64,000 bases of DNA, from the NCBI GenBank assembly GCA_000149265.1, contig CH003401.1:901836-965835 (forward strand). Reading direction: 5' to 3'. The stretch is from Ciona savignyi (lineage: Eukaryota; Chordata; Ascidiacea; Phlebobranchia; Cionidae). The notes beneath the pieces were generated by a model. That model saw nothing but the letters and a program-made list of their open reading frames with translations. It had not been told where the DNA came from and did no database searches. Position 1 is the stretch's first letter; each line of letters starts with the position of its first letter. Shown here piece after piece: positions 33,698 through 46,762 of the stretch. Position numbers and translations under genes: made by a program.

Positions 33698-35330
33698 TAA
33701 ATGTGATTTATCACAATATACTTAAAACATTATGATTTTTCGCTTAAGCTCCAAATAAAACGGATCAATTTGGTTTTGAATTAACCTTTAAATAATATGA
33801 ATACGACAATTTTTATTCGATGTTAAACTAAGAGCAAATAAACATGCAATACACAGGCTATTAAACCGCATGTATACAATAACATACTTCCTTTTAACAA
33901 ACTGTAAACCGGGGTTAGTACAAAGTACACCGTGTCAATTCAGTAATAGAGACCATACAAATGCTTTGTTTGGAATAGACAGCTGTGTTTCGTAATAAAC
34001 ACGACAGTTTCAGCAAGTTTAAGTTAGCAAGTACAGTACCAGCAACTACTTTCGAAGATTAACATAAATATAGACTTATTGGGCAACTAGTGTAAAAAGA
34101 CAGTTTTATTTTATAGCTAGCTTGACTTTTAATTGAGTCCCATAGCATATGGTACTATTAGTTTTGTTTGTGTTATTTCTCGGTACTAGTTTAGATTTGC
34201 TAAACAAAAAGACGAGCTTAACATTTCCGAAGAATGTCGTTAAATTACATTATAGGACGATCAAATAATTCGTCTTGTGTTTGTATTAAGTCCATTAAAT
34301 AGCAGTTAAAAGAAACGCATATAACCAGTTATCTAGTTAAACAGAAACTGAAGCTTTTTCAACAGTCGCCAACAATAGATTAAGCGCCATACTTCCTGTC
34401 CCATAAGAATGGTTTATTACATTACAACACGGCCTAGTAACTAAAGCTTTAATCAACATTGGTTTTGACCCTTTCTTTAGATGACAAATTAGTAAACGGA
34501 AATGGAATCCTTAACACATACAAAGTTTGCAAAAATGTATAAGGTTAAGGCATGTAAGTTTTAAGTTAAGAATAGCCTACCCTACTGTTCCTAGCTGTTA
34601 CATTTCATTAAGTAAAAAATATGAAATTTATACCGAATCTAAATCAATTGTCGCCCTAAATACGAGTACTTGCTCACATATAACCGCTCAGCCGAATTTT
34701 ATTACGTAGGCATTCTGAATTGTAATTGTATTTTTCTACATAGGGCGCCATTTTGTTGGACTTCCATAGTGTTCTAGCCTAATGATAAAGTATTAAATGG
34801 ATTGTGATTTGGGAGTGACAAAAACACAAAATTTCTCTTCTCTTAGTGACAGGGCCATAATGGATTCAAAACTTTGTCCGACATTGATTTACTTGGTTAA
34901 AATAACCTCGTTAGGTTTAGACGAGTTAGAGATCTTTTCTAAAAAAAACTACTTTACTTAAAAACTATTTTTCTAAAATAATCTAAATATTTAAAATATA
35001 TTCCTTGTGCTCCAATTTTATTGGATTTCTAACAGTTTCTTTGTTTGAGAATTGAGTTCTTGTCAGAGTTTTTTAACTTTGATTTTAAGGGAAATTGTCC
35101 CATCTGCCATTTTAGAAAATTGTCAGCACGATTACACGTTACAGTCGATAACTGCACATCCAATTTCGTCTAATTTTTTCGGTGACTAATTGCTTAAGTT
35201 TTGAACCCGCGATTGGATATTTGCTAAGACGTTTTTGCATATTTTTGTGCTGTATATGAATTAGTCACTGTTAGCCCACACGACCGTTTTTGAGCTAATA
35301 TACTTGAATTGGAATTGGTTGTGTGCTGAC
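33698..35330. other. Featureless AT-rich intergenic DNA
   Basis: I see no gene, SINE or satellite here. Short frames are AT-driven. Confidence 0.5.
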
Positions 35331-35339
35331 CACCACGAG

Positions 35340-35945
35340 TTTCATAAGTTTGTTTTCGAACCTATGATAGGCTCGTTACTAGGGTTGTTTTTGTATAGAA
35401 ATCGTTAAATATGTATCAGTCGCGTTATCCGTTCGGCGAAACGACCACACGTATTTTAAGTAAACATATCAAAACGACCATACGCCGGATCCAAAACACC
35501 CCCTTGCGCACTGGTGGAAAAATGATTGTTTCCCGGAAGATGGCGCGCGAGCGCAGGTTTGCTATAATAAAATAAGCATGTAGCGGGTAGCCTATACGTT
35601 AGCCAGCTGTACGATCGTGTGGCCGAATAGTTAACGCGACCGATACATATACCGACGTATATACAAAAAACGTTATTGTGACAAGCTGTCATGGGTTCAA
35701 AACTTGGATCGGTAAAAAAAGTGCCTTTGTCCAAGGACATAACCGACTAGCTAGTCAGTTTTCGAATCTACCACCTTTCGGTTGAAAGGCGTCGCACTAA
35801 ACCACCAGACTTACCAGTCAGCAGTATGGGTAACGACATGTGACCGAATGGTTTATGTCACTAATACATTTTACGCATTCTATACACAAAATTGGTCTTA
35901 GTGACGTGTTGATCAAAGCTTCTTAACTTAGCCCGGGAAATAAAT
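35340..35945. mobile_element. Cluster of short tRNA(Ser/Leu)-like SINEs (family S2) and an S1 head
   Basis: S2 is about 105-115 bp: 'cgatcgtgtggccgaatggttaacgcgaccgatacatataccga', a 'tacaaaaacggtcctagtgac' middle, and 'gggttcgaaacttggctcggtaaaa'. The GTGGCCGAATGGTTAACGCG and GGGTTCGAAA words are the A and B boxes of a type II tRNA. Copies here: about 35340-35455 (-), 35609-35712 (+) and 35838-35945 (+). An S1 head fragment (-) lies at about 35715-35830. Confidence 0.75.
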
Positions 35946-35971
35946 AAACCGCCCGTATAAAAGCAAAATAC

Positions 35972-36020
35972 ATGTGTGTGTATGCGCGCGCCTGTATCTC
36001 CCTGTGTGTGTATGTGTGTG
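35972..36020. repeat. (TG)n-type microsatellite
   Basis: Imperfect tgtgtgtatg and gcgcgc runs. Confidence 0.8.
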
Positions 36021-37380
36021 CTGGCAGTAGCACTTTATATTGCATTGTTTAGAAAATTGTTAGTTAAATAACGGCAAAGGGTAAGGTGTTTTAAACTGTT
36101 TGGGTATAACATTTAGTTTAACTCAGCATTAAATATTGGCAGAACTTGGCAAGGTCGGGTTAAGGAGTGGTGAATAGTCGTCAAACATAAATGTCTTACA
36201 AGCGATCCCTAAACTAAGCATATTTATGCAGTCAAAGGAATAATAGTAAATACAGTAAGCTTTCAACGTTTCAAGCTGTAATGTGCTTCTGATACAGTTC
36301 GCTGAAGCCGATTTAGCAGTAAGATGCCGTACTATACGGTCATCACTTAAGAATTTAATTAAAAAAGTTTAAACAGCTAATGTTATAAATTAAAGCAAAC
36401 TTTGTTTAAATTACCACGCTAAAACGAAAGATAAAAGTTTTGCAGAATAAACTTTAAGCGCAACTTTATTTAAACTTTAAACGGCCGCCGCTGTTTTAAA
36501 TTAATGTCTAAGTTATAACTTAGCTATAGTGAGGCATATGTGTTTTCAAAACTAGCCTTTGCTTCCTGTGAGATATAATCAGCTGGTGAATTGCGTCAGC
36601 AAATAAGTTGCAACTGAAGCGTTTACTTATTGCTATTTAGCGACCGACTGTCGTATAATCCACGTTGGCAAACAACAGGCCAGCTTTTGTTTACTTTGTT
36701 GAACAAAGAGAAAGTATGTAATTTTGCAAATAAAATTGTGTTATGTTCAGTACATGCAGTATGGTTAAAAAGTAGTGCATTTGCAGTTTCGACTAGGTTT
36801 ATAATACGCGTCAAATTTGTGAAGGTAGTTCAATCGAAAGATGTTTTTTTATATGGGCTTTTTAGGCAAGCTTATAATTAAATCATGACTAACATAGGGT
36901 AACCAAATTAAGTATTTACCTAAATACACATAGAATAGGGTTGGATATTTATGTTTATTTCCGTGAATAAAAAAATGTCCGTTAAGTGCTTTGCCCAAAG
37001 ACACAACCGGCTAGCTATCGAACAGTTTCGTACTAGTTTCCTTTCGGTTGAAGGGCGTCGCAAAACATCAAACTAAGACAGAATTAACCGGAAGACAGAC
37101 TTATCATTTGTAGGTTTATTTATTTTGCTCCTTTACGTTATATTAGAAAATCTTCTTAAGGATATGTAATAAAAAAGGAACTAATCTAAACACTGTATAG
37201 CAGTTTAAATAGTAGAAAAATATGTGTGACACAAAAAGAATTAGTAACAAAAAACCCGTTGTTAAAACACGTAAGTATAATCACACACGTTATAGCAGTA
37301 TCAAAAATAAACTTGAACCTTAAATCTATCTTTAAAAAAACATTATTAAGGCAGAATTTGAAAATTATTTTCTCAAAGTT
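36021..37380. other. AT-rich intergenic DNA with one SINE scrap
   Basis: A degraded, internally deleted S1 fragment (-) lies at about 36940-37060. Nothing else is recognised. Confidence 0.5.
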
Positions 37381-37387
37381 AGATTAG

Positions 37388-37682
37388 TGCGGCCGGTTAG
37401 TCTGGTGGTTTAGTACGTCTCCTTTCAATCGAAAAGTTGCAGGTGCGAAACTGGTCGCTAGCTGGTCGGTTGAGTCCTTGGGCAAGGAACTTTACGGACA
37501 TTGCCTAATCCCACCGGATTAATTGGTGCTACCCAATTGAAGGAACGTGTCTATCATATACAACACACTACAATAGCTCCGATAACCCGACGGTTGGCAC
37601 GAGGTGATGTGACGATTGCCCGTGTGTTAACCACCTTGGTTTTCCCATTCGCGGGGATACACATGATTATCCTATTCCTATT
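37388..37682 (+). mobile_element. SINE S1, full length
   Basis: Begins 'gcggccggttagtctggtgg', has all S1 landmarks, and ends 'gattatcctattcctat'. A second S1 head fragment follows at about 37799-37885, upstream of the transporter. Confidence 0.88.
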
Positions 37683-37948
37683 ATAAATCGTTTAATCGTT
37701 TAGTTTGTGCTTTTTAATATTCTACCGATTTGCAACGCGGCCACCGCACTTTTAAAATTAAGCTTAGAAATTTGTGTTTATTGGAAACGCAAACTTCTGC
37801 CGATTAGCTTGGTTGGTTAGTGGAAAGCCTATCAGTCAAAGGCTTGCAGGTTCGAAACTGTTCGCTAGCTCGTTGATTGTGTTCATGTTGTGTTTTATTT
37901 GATTTTAGGGTATAATTTGGAAAAGTCAAAAACAAACTTATTTTGCAG

Positions 37949-39441
37949 ATTTAGCACAGGCACAATGTTTTAAATAAAATTAGTGACATTTGGACCCACA
38001 TTTCAAACCAGCCACTATGCGAATACAAAACGCAATCGCCATCATTACTGCAGCAATGGAATGCATTACATTAGCCGGCGTTATCTACGGGTGGCCATCT
38101 ATGGAATTAATCTTTGACAAAAAGGGTTACTTTTCAAACCTTTGCACCAACGGTTCTGCCGGTTTTCCAACCCTAACTACAGTTAGTGAAAACCGGACTT
38201 TAACCTGTAAAGCAAGTACAGAACGACTGAATTTAGTTTTCACAATCAGCTCGTCTGTTATGCTGATATGCTTACCAGTAGGAGGGTATATTTCGGACCG
38301 TTTTGGCGCATGGGTTCATCGTACAGTTTCAACATCAATGTTGACTCTCGGGTTTTTGTTTCTAGCCATCGCGACGCCTGTTACGCCAAACTGGCTCTTC
38401 GCAAGCACAATTTTACTAGGAGCTGCAGGTATGAATTTATTAATAAGTAACATAAGAGTTGCAGCGCTTTGCCCTTCTTTAAAGGCGTCGATTTTAACTC
38501 TATTCAACGGCGCTTACGACTCTGGTGCAGTTATGTTCTTTGTTGTTGACATTTTATACGACCACGGGTATCCACTGCAGAGGATTTTAATCGTGTACAC
38601 AGCGTGTACAATCTTTTCATGGATAGTAACGTTCACATTAAGACCGAGAAAGGCGTTCTCCCAAAGTGAAACTCAACCGAAATACGGAATTTTCGAATGG
38701 AAGTATTTGTGCCAGTCCGTACGAAGCGACGAAACGGAAAAGCTTTTAGATAAAGTTACGCCGGAAACAGCGGAAATAGATCCTAATGTACAAGAGGAAC
38801 TAATAGAAGACAACCGAACGCTAAAAGAATGCATATGCACGACTATGTTTTGGAGTACTCAGATTTTTCTCAGTCTTTTGAACTTGATTGTAGTCTTCTT
38901 TATAGGAAGTTACGAAACCTGGCTTAAAGGATTCGCCGCGCCAAATAAAATAAGCAATCTTACTAAAACCTTCGGTATGTTATTACTGTGCGGAATTTTG
39001 GTGGCACCGCTAAATGGTCTAATAACGGATCTGACGGCGAAAGTTTTTGTAAAGCTTGGTTACTCAAGAGCTAAATCGTCCTGGTTAGGGCTTTTTGCTG
39101 CGACTTTTTCATCCTGTATTCTTGCTGTTTTATTTACTGTATCCGTGGCACTTCGCCTAATTTATCCTTCCTTTGTATTTTTTGTTTTAACCCGTTCGTT
39201 TCTCTACGCTAGCAATACTTCAGTCGTTGCTCTTGCTTTTCCGCCCAGTCATTTCGGCAAAATCTTTGGCGTTTCTATGATGATTTGCGGGATTACAGCA
39301 CTCGGTCAATTTGGCATTTTTTCACTTGCATTAACATACGACCAGAATTTTACCAAAACAAACTACGCAATGATAGCTGTGGCGGTATTGACTTTATTGC
39401 ACCCTCTAGACATTTTAAATCAATCTTTTAAAGTGCCGTAA
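37949..39441 (+). CDS. SLC43-type major facilitator transporter, single coding exon
   Basis: CDS from ATG 38017 to TAA 39439-39441, 474 aa. The mRNA exon probably starts at 37949 after a 'ttattttgcag' acceptor; a two-codon upstream ORF lies at 37965. Upstream in-frame codons starting at TTG 37990 are less likely to be used. About twelve hydrophobic segments are visible, with a large charged cytoplasmic loop in the middle (residues about 205-275). The TM2-TM3 loop has GGYISDRFGAW, the MFS motif A. ILTLFNGAYDSGAVMFFV in TM5 matches the N-G-(A/S)-x-D-S segment typical of SLC43. Relatives move branched amino acids (LAT3, LAT4) or purine nucleobases (SLC43A3); the substrate here is unknown. Vertebrate SLC43 genes have many introns, so an uninterrupted coding region is notable. 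No frameshift is seen. Located in the plasma membrane by family. Confidence 0.85.
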
Positions 39442-39837
39442 TTGTAAGCCAGTAAATTTGCTGGTTTTAGGGTGGAATATGTTTCTGTGTTCACTATATT
39501 TATTTATGTATTGGGGTTGTGTATTTGCTCATTTATACTTTAAATTATAATTTGTTGGACTGCAATTTTAACCATTAGGTAGTTTTATTGCATCTGCTTT
39601 TAAACTCTAATATGTTTGATGTTCAGACTTGCTGTCATTTATTGACGACAGTCTGGTACGAACCAAATGAAATTGTGAAAATGGTGCGTTTCGATTTCGG
39701 GTTTATGGGAATTAGATCGTATGTTCAACTGACCGTCTTTACCATATTACTATAACTTTTTTGTAATTATGCCAACCAAATTTATCTCAATAGTGGTGCG
39801 CCTTCTAGGAAAAATCAACTTCAAAGAAAGCATATTC
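39442..39837. other. 3' flank of the transporter gene
   Basis: AT-rich, with no clear AATAAA close to the stop and no repeat recognised. Confidence 0.4.
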
Positions 39838-40375
39838 GTGTTTATTTATATGAATGAAAAAGGCAAGGGTTATTTTTACTCTGACAATCATCAGGTTACC
39901 TCATAAGTATTGTGGGTTACACGAGCTATTACAGTGTGTTGTGTATATGTTTATTAAGTTACTTTAATTCTGGTCTATATGTTTAGTGCGTCGCCTTTCA
40001 GTCAAAGGGTTGCATGTTCGAAACTGTTCGCTACCTAGTTGGTTGTGCAATTTTGGGCAAGGTACTTAACGGACACTGCCTAAACCTAGAAACCTAGCCG
40101 ATTAATGAGTTTTACTTAATTGAGGGAATGTGTGAGTTATACACAACACAGTGCAATAGCTTCGGTGACCCGACGGGCGAGATATAATCTGATAATTGCC
40201 CGTATGTTAACTCCCTTGGCTTTCCCACTCAAGGGTTATAAACATGATTATTCTATCCCTATTGTGGGTACAGGTAATGTCCGCAAAGTGCCTTGCTTAA
40301 GAACACAGCCGACCAGTTTCAAACATCAACCGTCTTTCTGTATTGCAATGTCATAGTTAAACCACCAAGCCATTT
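39838..40375. mobile_element. Three S1 SINE pieces, head to head and tail to tail
   Basis: A minus-strand 3' part at about 39838-39965, a nearly complete plus-strand copy at about 39975-40260, and a minus-strand head portion at about 40265-40375. All are diverged from consensus. Confidence 0.7.
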
Positions 40376-40627
40376 GGTCGGACGAGAGCGTGTTCCATCT
40401 AAGCCAGTGTCCGGTTTCGATGCAACAGCTAATTGGCTGACAGCAGTTGATTTAACGACTAATCGAATGGGCCAAGACGTGTCCAACTCCTTCATAAAGC
40501 ATTTTAAAAAACTTTCAAGCCAGCTACGAATATTACATAGTGGCTAATGTATACACCATCATAAGGCCACCAGTTAGACCCTCGGTGAGATTATACGTCC
40601 CGTTTGCATACCACTATCCCGTAAAAT

Positions 40628-40865
40628 AAACGATCGTGTGGCCGAATGGTTAACGCGATCGATTCCTAAACCGACTTGCATACAAAAACGGTCCAAGTGA
40701 TGTGTCCATCATGGTTTTAAAACTTGGCTCGTTAAAAAAACAATATCCCATAAAACGATGGTGTGGTCAAATGGTTAACGTGACCGTTACATATTGAAAT
40801 TCTATACAAAAAGTTCTTAGAAATAGGCCAATCATGAGAGCGAAATTTTGGCCTTTTAAAAAAAA
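40628..40865 (+). mobile_element. Two tandem S2 (tRNA-Ser/Leu-like) SINEs
   Basis: 40628-40740 and 40752-40865, both plus strand, each with the GTGTGG(C/T)C(A/G)AATGGTTAACG A-box region and ending in A-rich runs. The second has lost most of its B box. Confidence 0.75.
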
Positions 40866-41415
40866 TATTATCCCCATAGTCGCATACACACTAGTTTCCA
40901 ATCTCAGTACTTATACAAATACCCTCGCTTGATTTGATTTAAGGCATCTATGCCACAGGACATTAGAAGCGATTGAGAGTATTTAAATATGTTTTTTTAC
41001 TTAAACTAGACATATTCCGGTGAATGATTTTTACCTGAAAAAAGGTAAAAACTAAGGGGGCTTGGTTAGTAAAGGTAACTCAACTCATTAGCTTTTTGTT
41101 ATGGTAATGTTTCCAACGTACAGGGAGCGTACGGCTCAGAGTTGTCACTATTCCTTCTATGTTGAATTTTGAGCTTTAGCCGTTTAAATAAATCTACCTT
41201 AAGGACCATATCGGGATCGAAAAACATTATAAATAAACGTACCAAAACGAATTAAAGGTATCAAAAACGATTATATTGGTGCAACAAATATGGATATAAA
41301 TAATAAATTAAAACAATAAACTTTGTTGTTCACAGTTAAAAACTGACAAAGAGGTTAAAGATGTCATAGAAAACCATTAGAAATCATGAAACGATGTGAA
41401 TATAGCAATATAGTA

Positions 41416-43601
41416 CTACTCGTTTACCAAAGCCCACGGATTTCGCCTGACGCAGTAGCATGCAATTGGTATTGGGACCGTTACTGATTGTAGAGAAGTT
41501 GATGATGACGTCAGTTTTCGAGGCGCCAAATATACGAGATGTTGGTTGTTACGCGATGTCAGGGTTACCCCGCAAGTCGCAGTCTTCAGCTGGGTAAGTG
41601 GATTCCTACAGCTTCCGCAAATCACGGTGCGGATTTCCGTCATTTCGTTTAGATTCCGGCAACTGAGCGACGTCTTCCACCAACGAATTCCAGGAGAAAT
41701 CATCTCCGTTCCTAGACGTCGAACCCGACACTGTCCGACTTCCAGCAAAAACCTGAAGACACATCGCAACATTGGAAGTATAAGAAATTTGATTCTCGAG
41801 AATTATAAGGAATTATAATAAATATGACTATAATATGAAATATTTCCCTCGAAATTTGACTTACGATTGTGCCATAAGCCCAGACTGTAAGTAAATGGTA
41901 CACTTTTGGTGGGATTACTAGTGGTAGTGGTATAACGATTAATTCGGTCTAAATCATTTAAATTTATCGCGTAAAAGCATAAGTTATTATACAGACAAAC
42001 CACTCAGTTTACAGATTATAGAACGTTATGATTGTTGGCATTGTAAAAAAGAAACAGAAACCAAAGAATTGGGGCAAATTCCTGTTACTTTAATAACATC
42101 ATTTTTATTGTGTGTACGAGGTTACCTGACCACTGCCATAGTTGGATTACGACTCCTATTATCCCATACACGGATATAAAACTAAGTATTGCATCCCCTT
42201 TGCGACCCAGTGGCTTGTGCATCGCCTTTTTTTCGAAGGGCAGCAGGTGCGAAAGGCTTGGTAGCAAGGCGGTTATTTTCGCGAGGTAACCAGATCAAAT
42301 CCGAGTGATAAAGCCAGTTGCGTTTTCCCACTCACAAAAATACAATAAATATCCTATCCTTGCCAAGAAAGTTATATGTACACTGGTATATTAATTGTCT
42401 TGTAACTTGTTTAACCAACTTTCTTACTGGGTAAAGTCAGAAAAGTAATATTTAAAGTAATATTTATGGCCATCAAGTCTTGTACCTGATTCTTGAATCA
42501 CTCCTGAGAATGTTGGTTCTTCGTACCCACTCATCCGTGAAATCCGACTTCTGGGCATGCGCAAGGCTCATTGAAACGATGAGAATCACTAAAATCTGAA
42601 ATATAAAAAGTGAAAATAAAATACATGGACATCGACGCCTGGGCCTAATACTCTACCACACGAATCGTAATATAACTCGGTTGTACAATCACCGAAAAAT
42701 CACCCAATATCCCAGCTTTTAAATTTAAGATTTTTTAGAGAGAAAAAACAAAACCCCTACGAAAAAAAAACATTTTTTTGAAGGAAAACACCCTCCGAAA
42801 CCCCAAGTGTGGGCACGAGACAGTGCAATGATGATTACACGTGTTATTTATCCGACTTAAGGTTAAACACCAATGTCCTACATATTTATCTCTTCCTATT
42901 TCAGTTTACAACAGTCGACTCCGTTTTCCGTACTTCCGTGTTACGTAATACCCACTGGGCATTACACTAATATAATATAGGAGACGGTGAGACATTTGGG
43001 AAAAAATCCATCGTTCCAGAACATTAACCGTGTTGGTAGCATATTTGATCGAAAAAAGGATTCCCGATTAAGAATCTGAAGGTTACTTTTGCATTAACGC
43101 CCTCTTACATATTCGTATAGGAATTGCCCGTGTGTGATAACCGCGTTTTCCTATTAACCGAAATAAAACATGAATATCCTATTCGATAATATACCCTGGT
43201 TCTGAACGACGTTTAAAACTAAATACGATTGCTTTTCCAGAATGGTGAAATGAAGGTAACGAATCGTACATGCGGTAAAAATTAATGATGTTTTCCTACT
43301 TTATAATTTTTAATAAAAGGTCTTGTGTTTCCACCGTGAACACAAAAAAAACTTCTACTGGTATTGTCTTAGCAGGTTACTAAATTAATTAACCACAAAA
43401 GGTGATATCCATATTTTTTGCTGCAAATGGCCATTAATCAATTATTTCACTTTAAAAATAAGGGATACTTCTGTTAACTCATTTTAAGATTTATCAATTC
43501 GCAATCTTTATTAATAAAACCTTACATAAAAACTAATTTCTTATTATTTATTAATAAAACAATAAAAAGCGCTAAAAATAACTTACATTTGCCGACATCA
43601 T
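41416..43601 (-). CDS. Secreted cysteine-rich cytokine-like protein, member E (intact, 153 aa)
   Basis: Three coding exons: 43587-43601 (MMSAN, GTAAGT donor, phase 0), 42486-42595 (phase 2 end) and 41416-41752. The first 19 residues form a signal peptide (ILVILIVSMSLAHA then QKSD). The last exon starts R-F-L-L-E and carries C50, C73, C87, C90, C102, C140 and C142. The block C73-R-N-L-N-x(9)-C-G-S-C has exactly the spacing seen in copies A-D, and the end S-V-T-V-P-I-P-I-A-C-Y-C-V-R matches their S-x-V-I-R-L-P-x-A-C-R-C. Splice phases are identical too. Short exon 1, about 150 aa and a final V-x-x-A-C-x-C are what invertebrate IL-17 genes look like. I would test IL-17 first; other cystine-knot ligands remain possible. 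TATAAAA lies about 66 bp upstream. A degraded S1 lies in intron 2 at about 42200-42355. Confidence 0.75.
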
Positions 43602-43666
43602 ATTCGTTTTGGATGTAATTTGTCTTCTGTGTACTGACCCTTGGAAGTTTGCGCGTTTTATAAGAT

Positions 43667-43673
43667 TTTTATA
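43667..43673 (-). promoter_or_regulatory. Probable TATA box of member E
   Basis: Minus strand reads TATAAAAATC about 66 bp before the ATG at 43601. A second TATAAAA is next to it. Position only. Confidence 0.45.
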
Positions 43674-43989
43674 GTTCCGCATTGTAAGCGGGAAAGTTAG
43701 TTGTCACTCTCGGAAACCTTCAACGTGAAACTGACATGTTATTGTAAGAGAGTCATTTCCATTCATAAGCGCCCAACGTATTGATATAACAGCAATGGCG
43801 CGAAACTGGAAATTTGACAAAGAACTTTAACTCATGATCCGATGGTAGGTTTAGGTTAGATTTCGTCAGTTTTATTTTTTTAGAGATGTTACGTGAGTAC
43901 ATTTAAGCGAGTTATTTTTTTAATTTGGGATATATGTTCGTCATAGAATTTTTTCCTTACTTTCTTTGTCACAGCGATTTCAGGAAACT

Positions 43990-44105
43990 CTTTTTTGTTA
44001 ACCGAGCCAAGTTTTGAAACCATAAAAGGTTCGTCGTCATTAGGACCGTTTTGGTATCGAAACCGATATATGTATAAGTCGCGTTAACCAATCGGCCACA
44101 CGGTT
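43990..44105 (-). mobile_element. SINE S2
   Basis: Minus-strand copy from 'ttaaccgagccaagttttgaaacc' to 'cggccacacgg'. Another, 46512-46612 (-), is of the same type. Confidence 0.75.
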
Positions 44106-44593
44106 GCAAAAGGAACTCGTTTTGGTCAGTTTTATTTGTTTTTATAGCTCGACGGCCCTTGGGCAAGGAGAAATTGCCTTAATTTAATGTTCTTAGCTGT
44201 GTGGAATGGCCCAAACTAGGAATCATATTGTTGCAAATTTCCCAATTACAATAAACGCACAGCTCGGTCAGTTTCTTATCCCGCTGGCACAAAAGTTCCG
44301 TAACATCACGTTTTAATTATTTTTAAAACAAGAATATTAATAACATAGTTTAAAAGACTTCGGCTGGAAAATTTTTATCGTCCAAATATATACACCTATT
44401 ACGACACAGTAGGCAGGAAGGTATTTTTTTTAATTTTCTATAGTGGAGAATTTTTAAAAAACCCATACATCTAAACGTGGAAGAATTTGTTTAAGTTTCT
44501 GTTTTAAATCCTACAAACATTAACACCATGCCACCTGTTGCCTTATTAGTCTAATTAGCGAGCTGGGACTAGTATCCTATAAGAAATCCAAAG

Positions 44594-44850
44594 AATAGGA
44601 TAGGATATTCATGCTTATCCCGTGAATGGGAAAACCTAGGGGGTTAACAGACGTGCAATCGTCTGATCACCTCGCGCCCACAGTGGGTTACCGGAGTTAT
44701 TGCAGTGTGTTGTATATAATTTATATGTCCCTTTAATTTGGTAGAACCCATCAATATGCTGGGTTCAGGCAATGTCCGTTAAGTGCCTTGCCCAAGGAAA
44801 CAACCGTCCAGCTAGCGACCAGTTTCGAAACTGCAACCCTTTTAATTATT
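44594..44850 (-). mobile_element. SINE S1
   Basis: From 'aataggataggatattcatgc' to 'gcgaccagtttcgaaactgcaacc', lacking only the outer head. Confidence 0.88.
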
Positions 44851-46511
44851 TGTGTCCTTGAGAAAGGCATTTAAGAGATCGTGCATAACGATAAACCCAG
44901 TGTATTATTAACCATTCCCCATGTTAATAATTTCACATTTCTATTGTTTAAAAGTTGTTTTAGGGAAAGCACCGCGAGTCGTTTATAACGTGTTTTTTCT
45001 TTGTCCATTAAAAAAATTAAACTGCGTCGAAATGGCTGGTAAGCGTTTTTTATATTCGTGTAATTATTATAATGTGTGTATATTACACACCTATAATTGC
45101 TTTCTACCAGCAGAAAACTTCCATTAATCGTAGAAAAATGCTATTAGTTCAAACAGTCCTCTAATAATAAAGTTTAACTGCGCGTTGCCCTAAACCATGC
45201 ATAGGCAACTTACGGCCCCTAGATAGGGTCCGTCCCTTGAAGACATTTTTACCAGCCCGCAGACTATATCTAACCATACCCTGTAATCAAGATATTGAAT
45301 ACTATTCATGTAATAATCCGGCCCACCAAGAACTTCATTTTCCCACACCCAGTCCGCTGACTGGTGAAGTTACCCAACTCTAAACCCAACTCTAAATTGT
45401 ACTGCCGACGTTTAAACAGACAAGTTTAGGGTAACACTCGTCTTAACAGACGAGTATTCAATATCTTGATTAACAAGTTTTTACAAATTAACAAAATTCA
45501 ATATCTTGATTAACAAAAACCCTAAACAGACGAGTTGTACTGCCGAACGAACCCCCACTGTTGCCCCACTTCGGGTACCCAGTTATGTTCATTTTAAAGG
45601 GCGGGGAACAGCATTATTAAGCTGAATAAAACCAAAAACGACCCCAAAATATATAATTTACTGCAATATTACTCTAATAATATTCCCTGACTGCGAACAC
45701 GGTGTAATCTTATATCCCCAGTAATGTTCCGTACACTTTTCGTTGCCAAAACTCGGGATATATAACCGAGTTTCCATATAGAAAAGAAATCGACTGATTA
45801 AACTGGTTAAAATGTTTTAACATGTATGTCACATGGGATTCCTACACGTTCCTTTAGGTGGGTGAACATTCCTGAAATATTTAAGAAGTCTAAAGCTTGA
45901 TTTTTATTTGCTAAAGCTTGATTTTTATTTGCAAATGACGCATAGATATATATAAAACAAAATTGCATATAAAATGTCGTTGTATAGCAAAGAATAAACA
46001 TGGTTGCTTTCATCTGTAAGTATAACACTTTACTTCTTATCAATTATAATGCATATTTTGACGTGAACTGCCAAAAATGTTAGTAAAAAACAATTAATGT
46101 GCAAGTTCTCGTTCAATACGTGCTTGGAATAATCATCCTATACAAAAACTATCTTCATTATTACGGAATGCTGGTGTTAGCTCCACATTGTTTATAAACG
46201 GACACCTATCCCATATATTACAACGTGTAAATGTTAGATTTATACGATAGAAAAATATATGAATGCGTCTAAATGGAGGGTTACTAAAAATAAATTACTT
46301 GTATCGGTAAAAGCGTTGTTTTAATATATTCATTGTAAACACCGTATATGCAAAATTGAAATTTCACAAACTTTTAAATGTAAATAGTATTGCATAAAAA
46401 ATAAAAAAAAAAGGATTTACAATAAAAATTTAAACATTGAACTTATAAAGATTAACCTTGGATGAAACAGATGAAAGAAAAACAGTAATTTAAGACTATC
46501 TGTATGGCCTG
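44851..46511. other. Intergenic DNA with a decayed hAT MITE
   Basis: A decayed, opposite-strand relative of the hAT MITE at 2208 lies at about 45196-45370. Near 45395-45535 a 'caatatcttgattaacaa' word and an 'aaacagacgag' word each occur more than once, apparently a small rearranged repeat. No gene was seen. Confidence 0.5.
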
Positions 46512-46762
46512 TTTACCGAGCCAAGTTTTAACCCATGATGGGCTAGTCAAAAAGACAGTTTTTGTATAGGAGTCGGTATATACCTTTCGCGTTAAGCATT
46601 CGGCCACACGACCCTGCAAGACTTACTGTGTTGTAATTATCAAAAAAATGATTTTACACATATCGACGGTATTATATAAACTATATGGGGGAAGCTGGCG
46701 TGCAATATTATGTTTTAAAGGACCTGGTTTTCTCAGTACTCCCTTTCTCAGTAGTTATAACA

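Noticed and set aside
35609-35712. Functional tRNA-Ser or tRNA-Leu gene
   Set aside because: A and B boxes are present, but the arms do not pair as a tRNA, the ends are A-rich and many diverged copies exist, so it is a SINE.
41865-41884. 20-bp microexon candidate with good AG and GTAAGT borders in intron 2 of member E
   Set aside because: Including it breaks the frame set by the signal-peptide exon; skipping it gives a perfect phase match.
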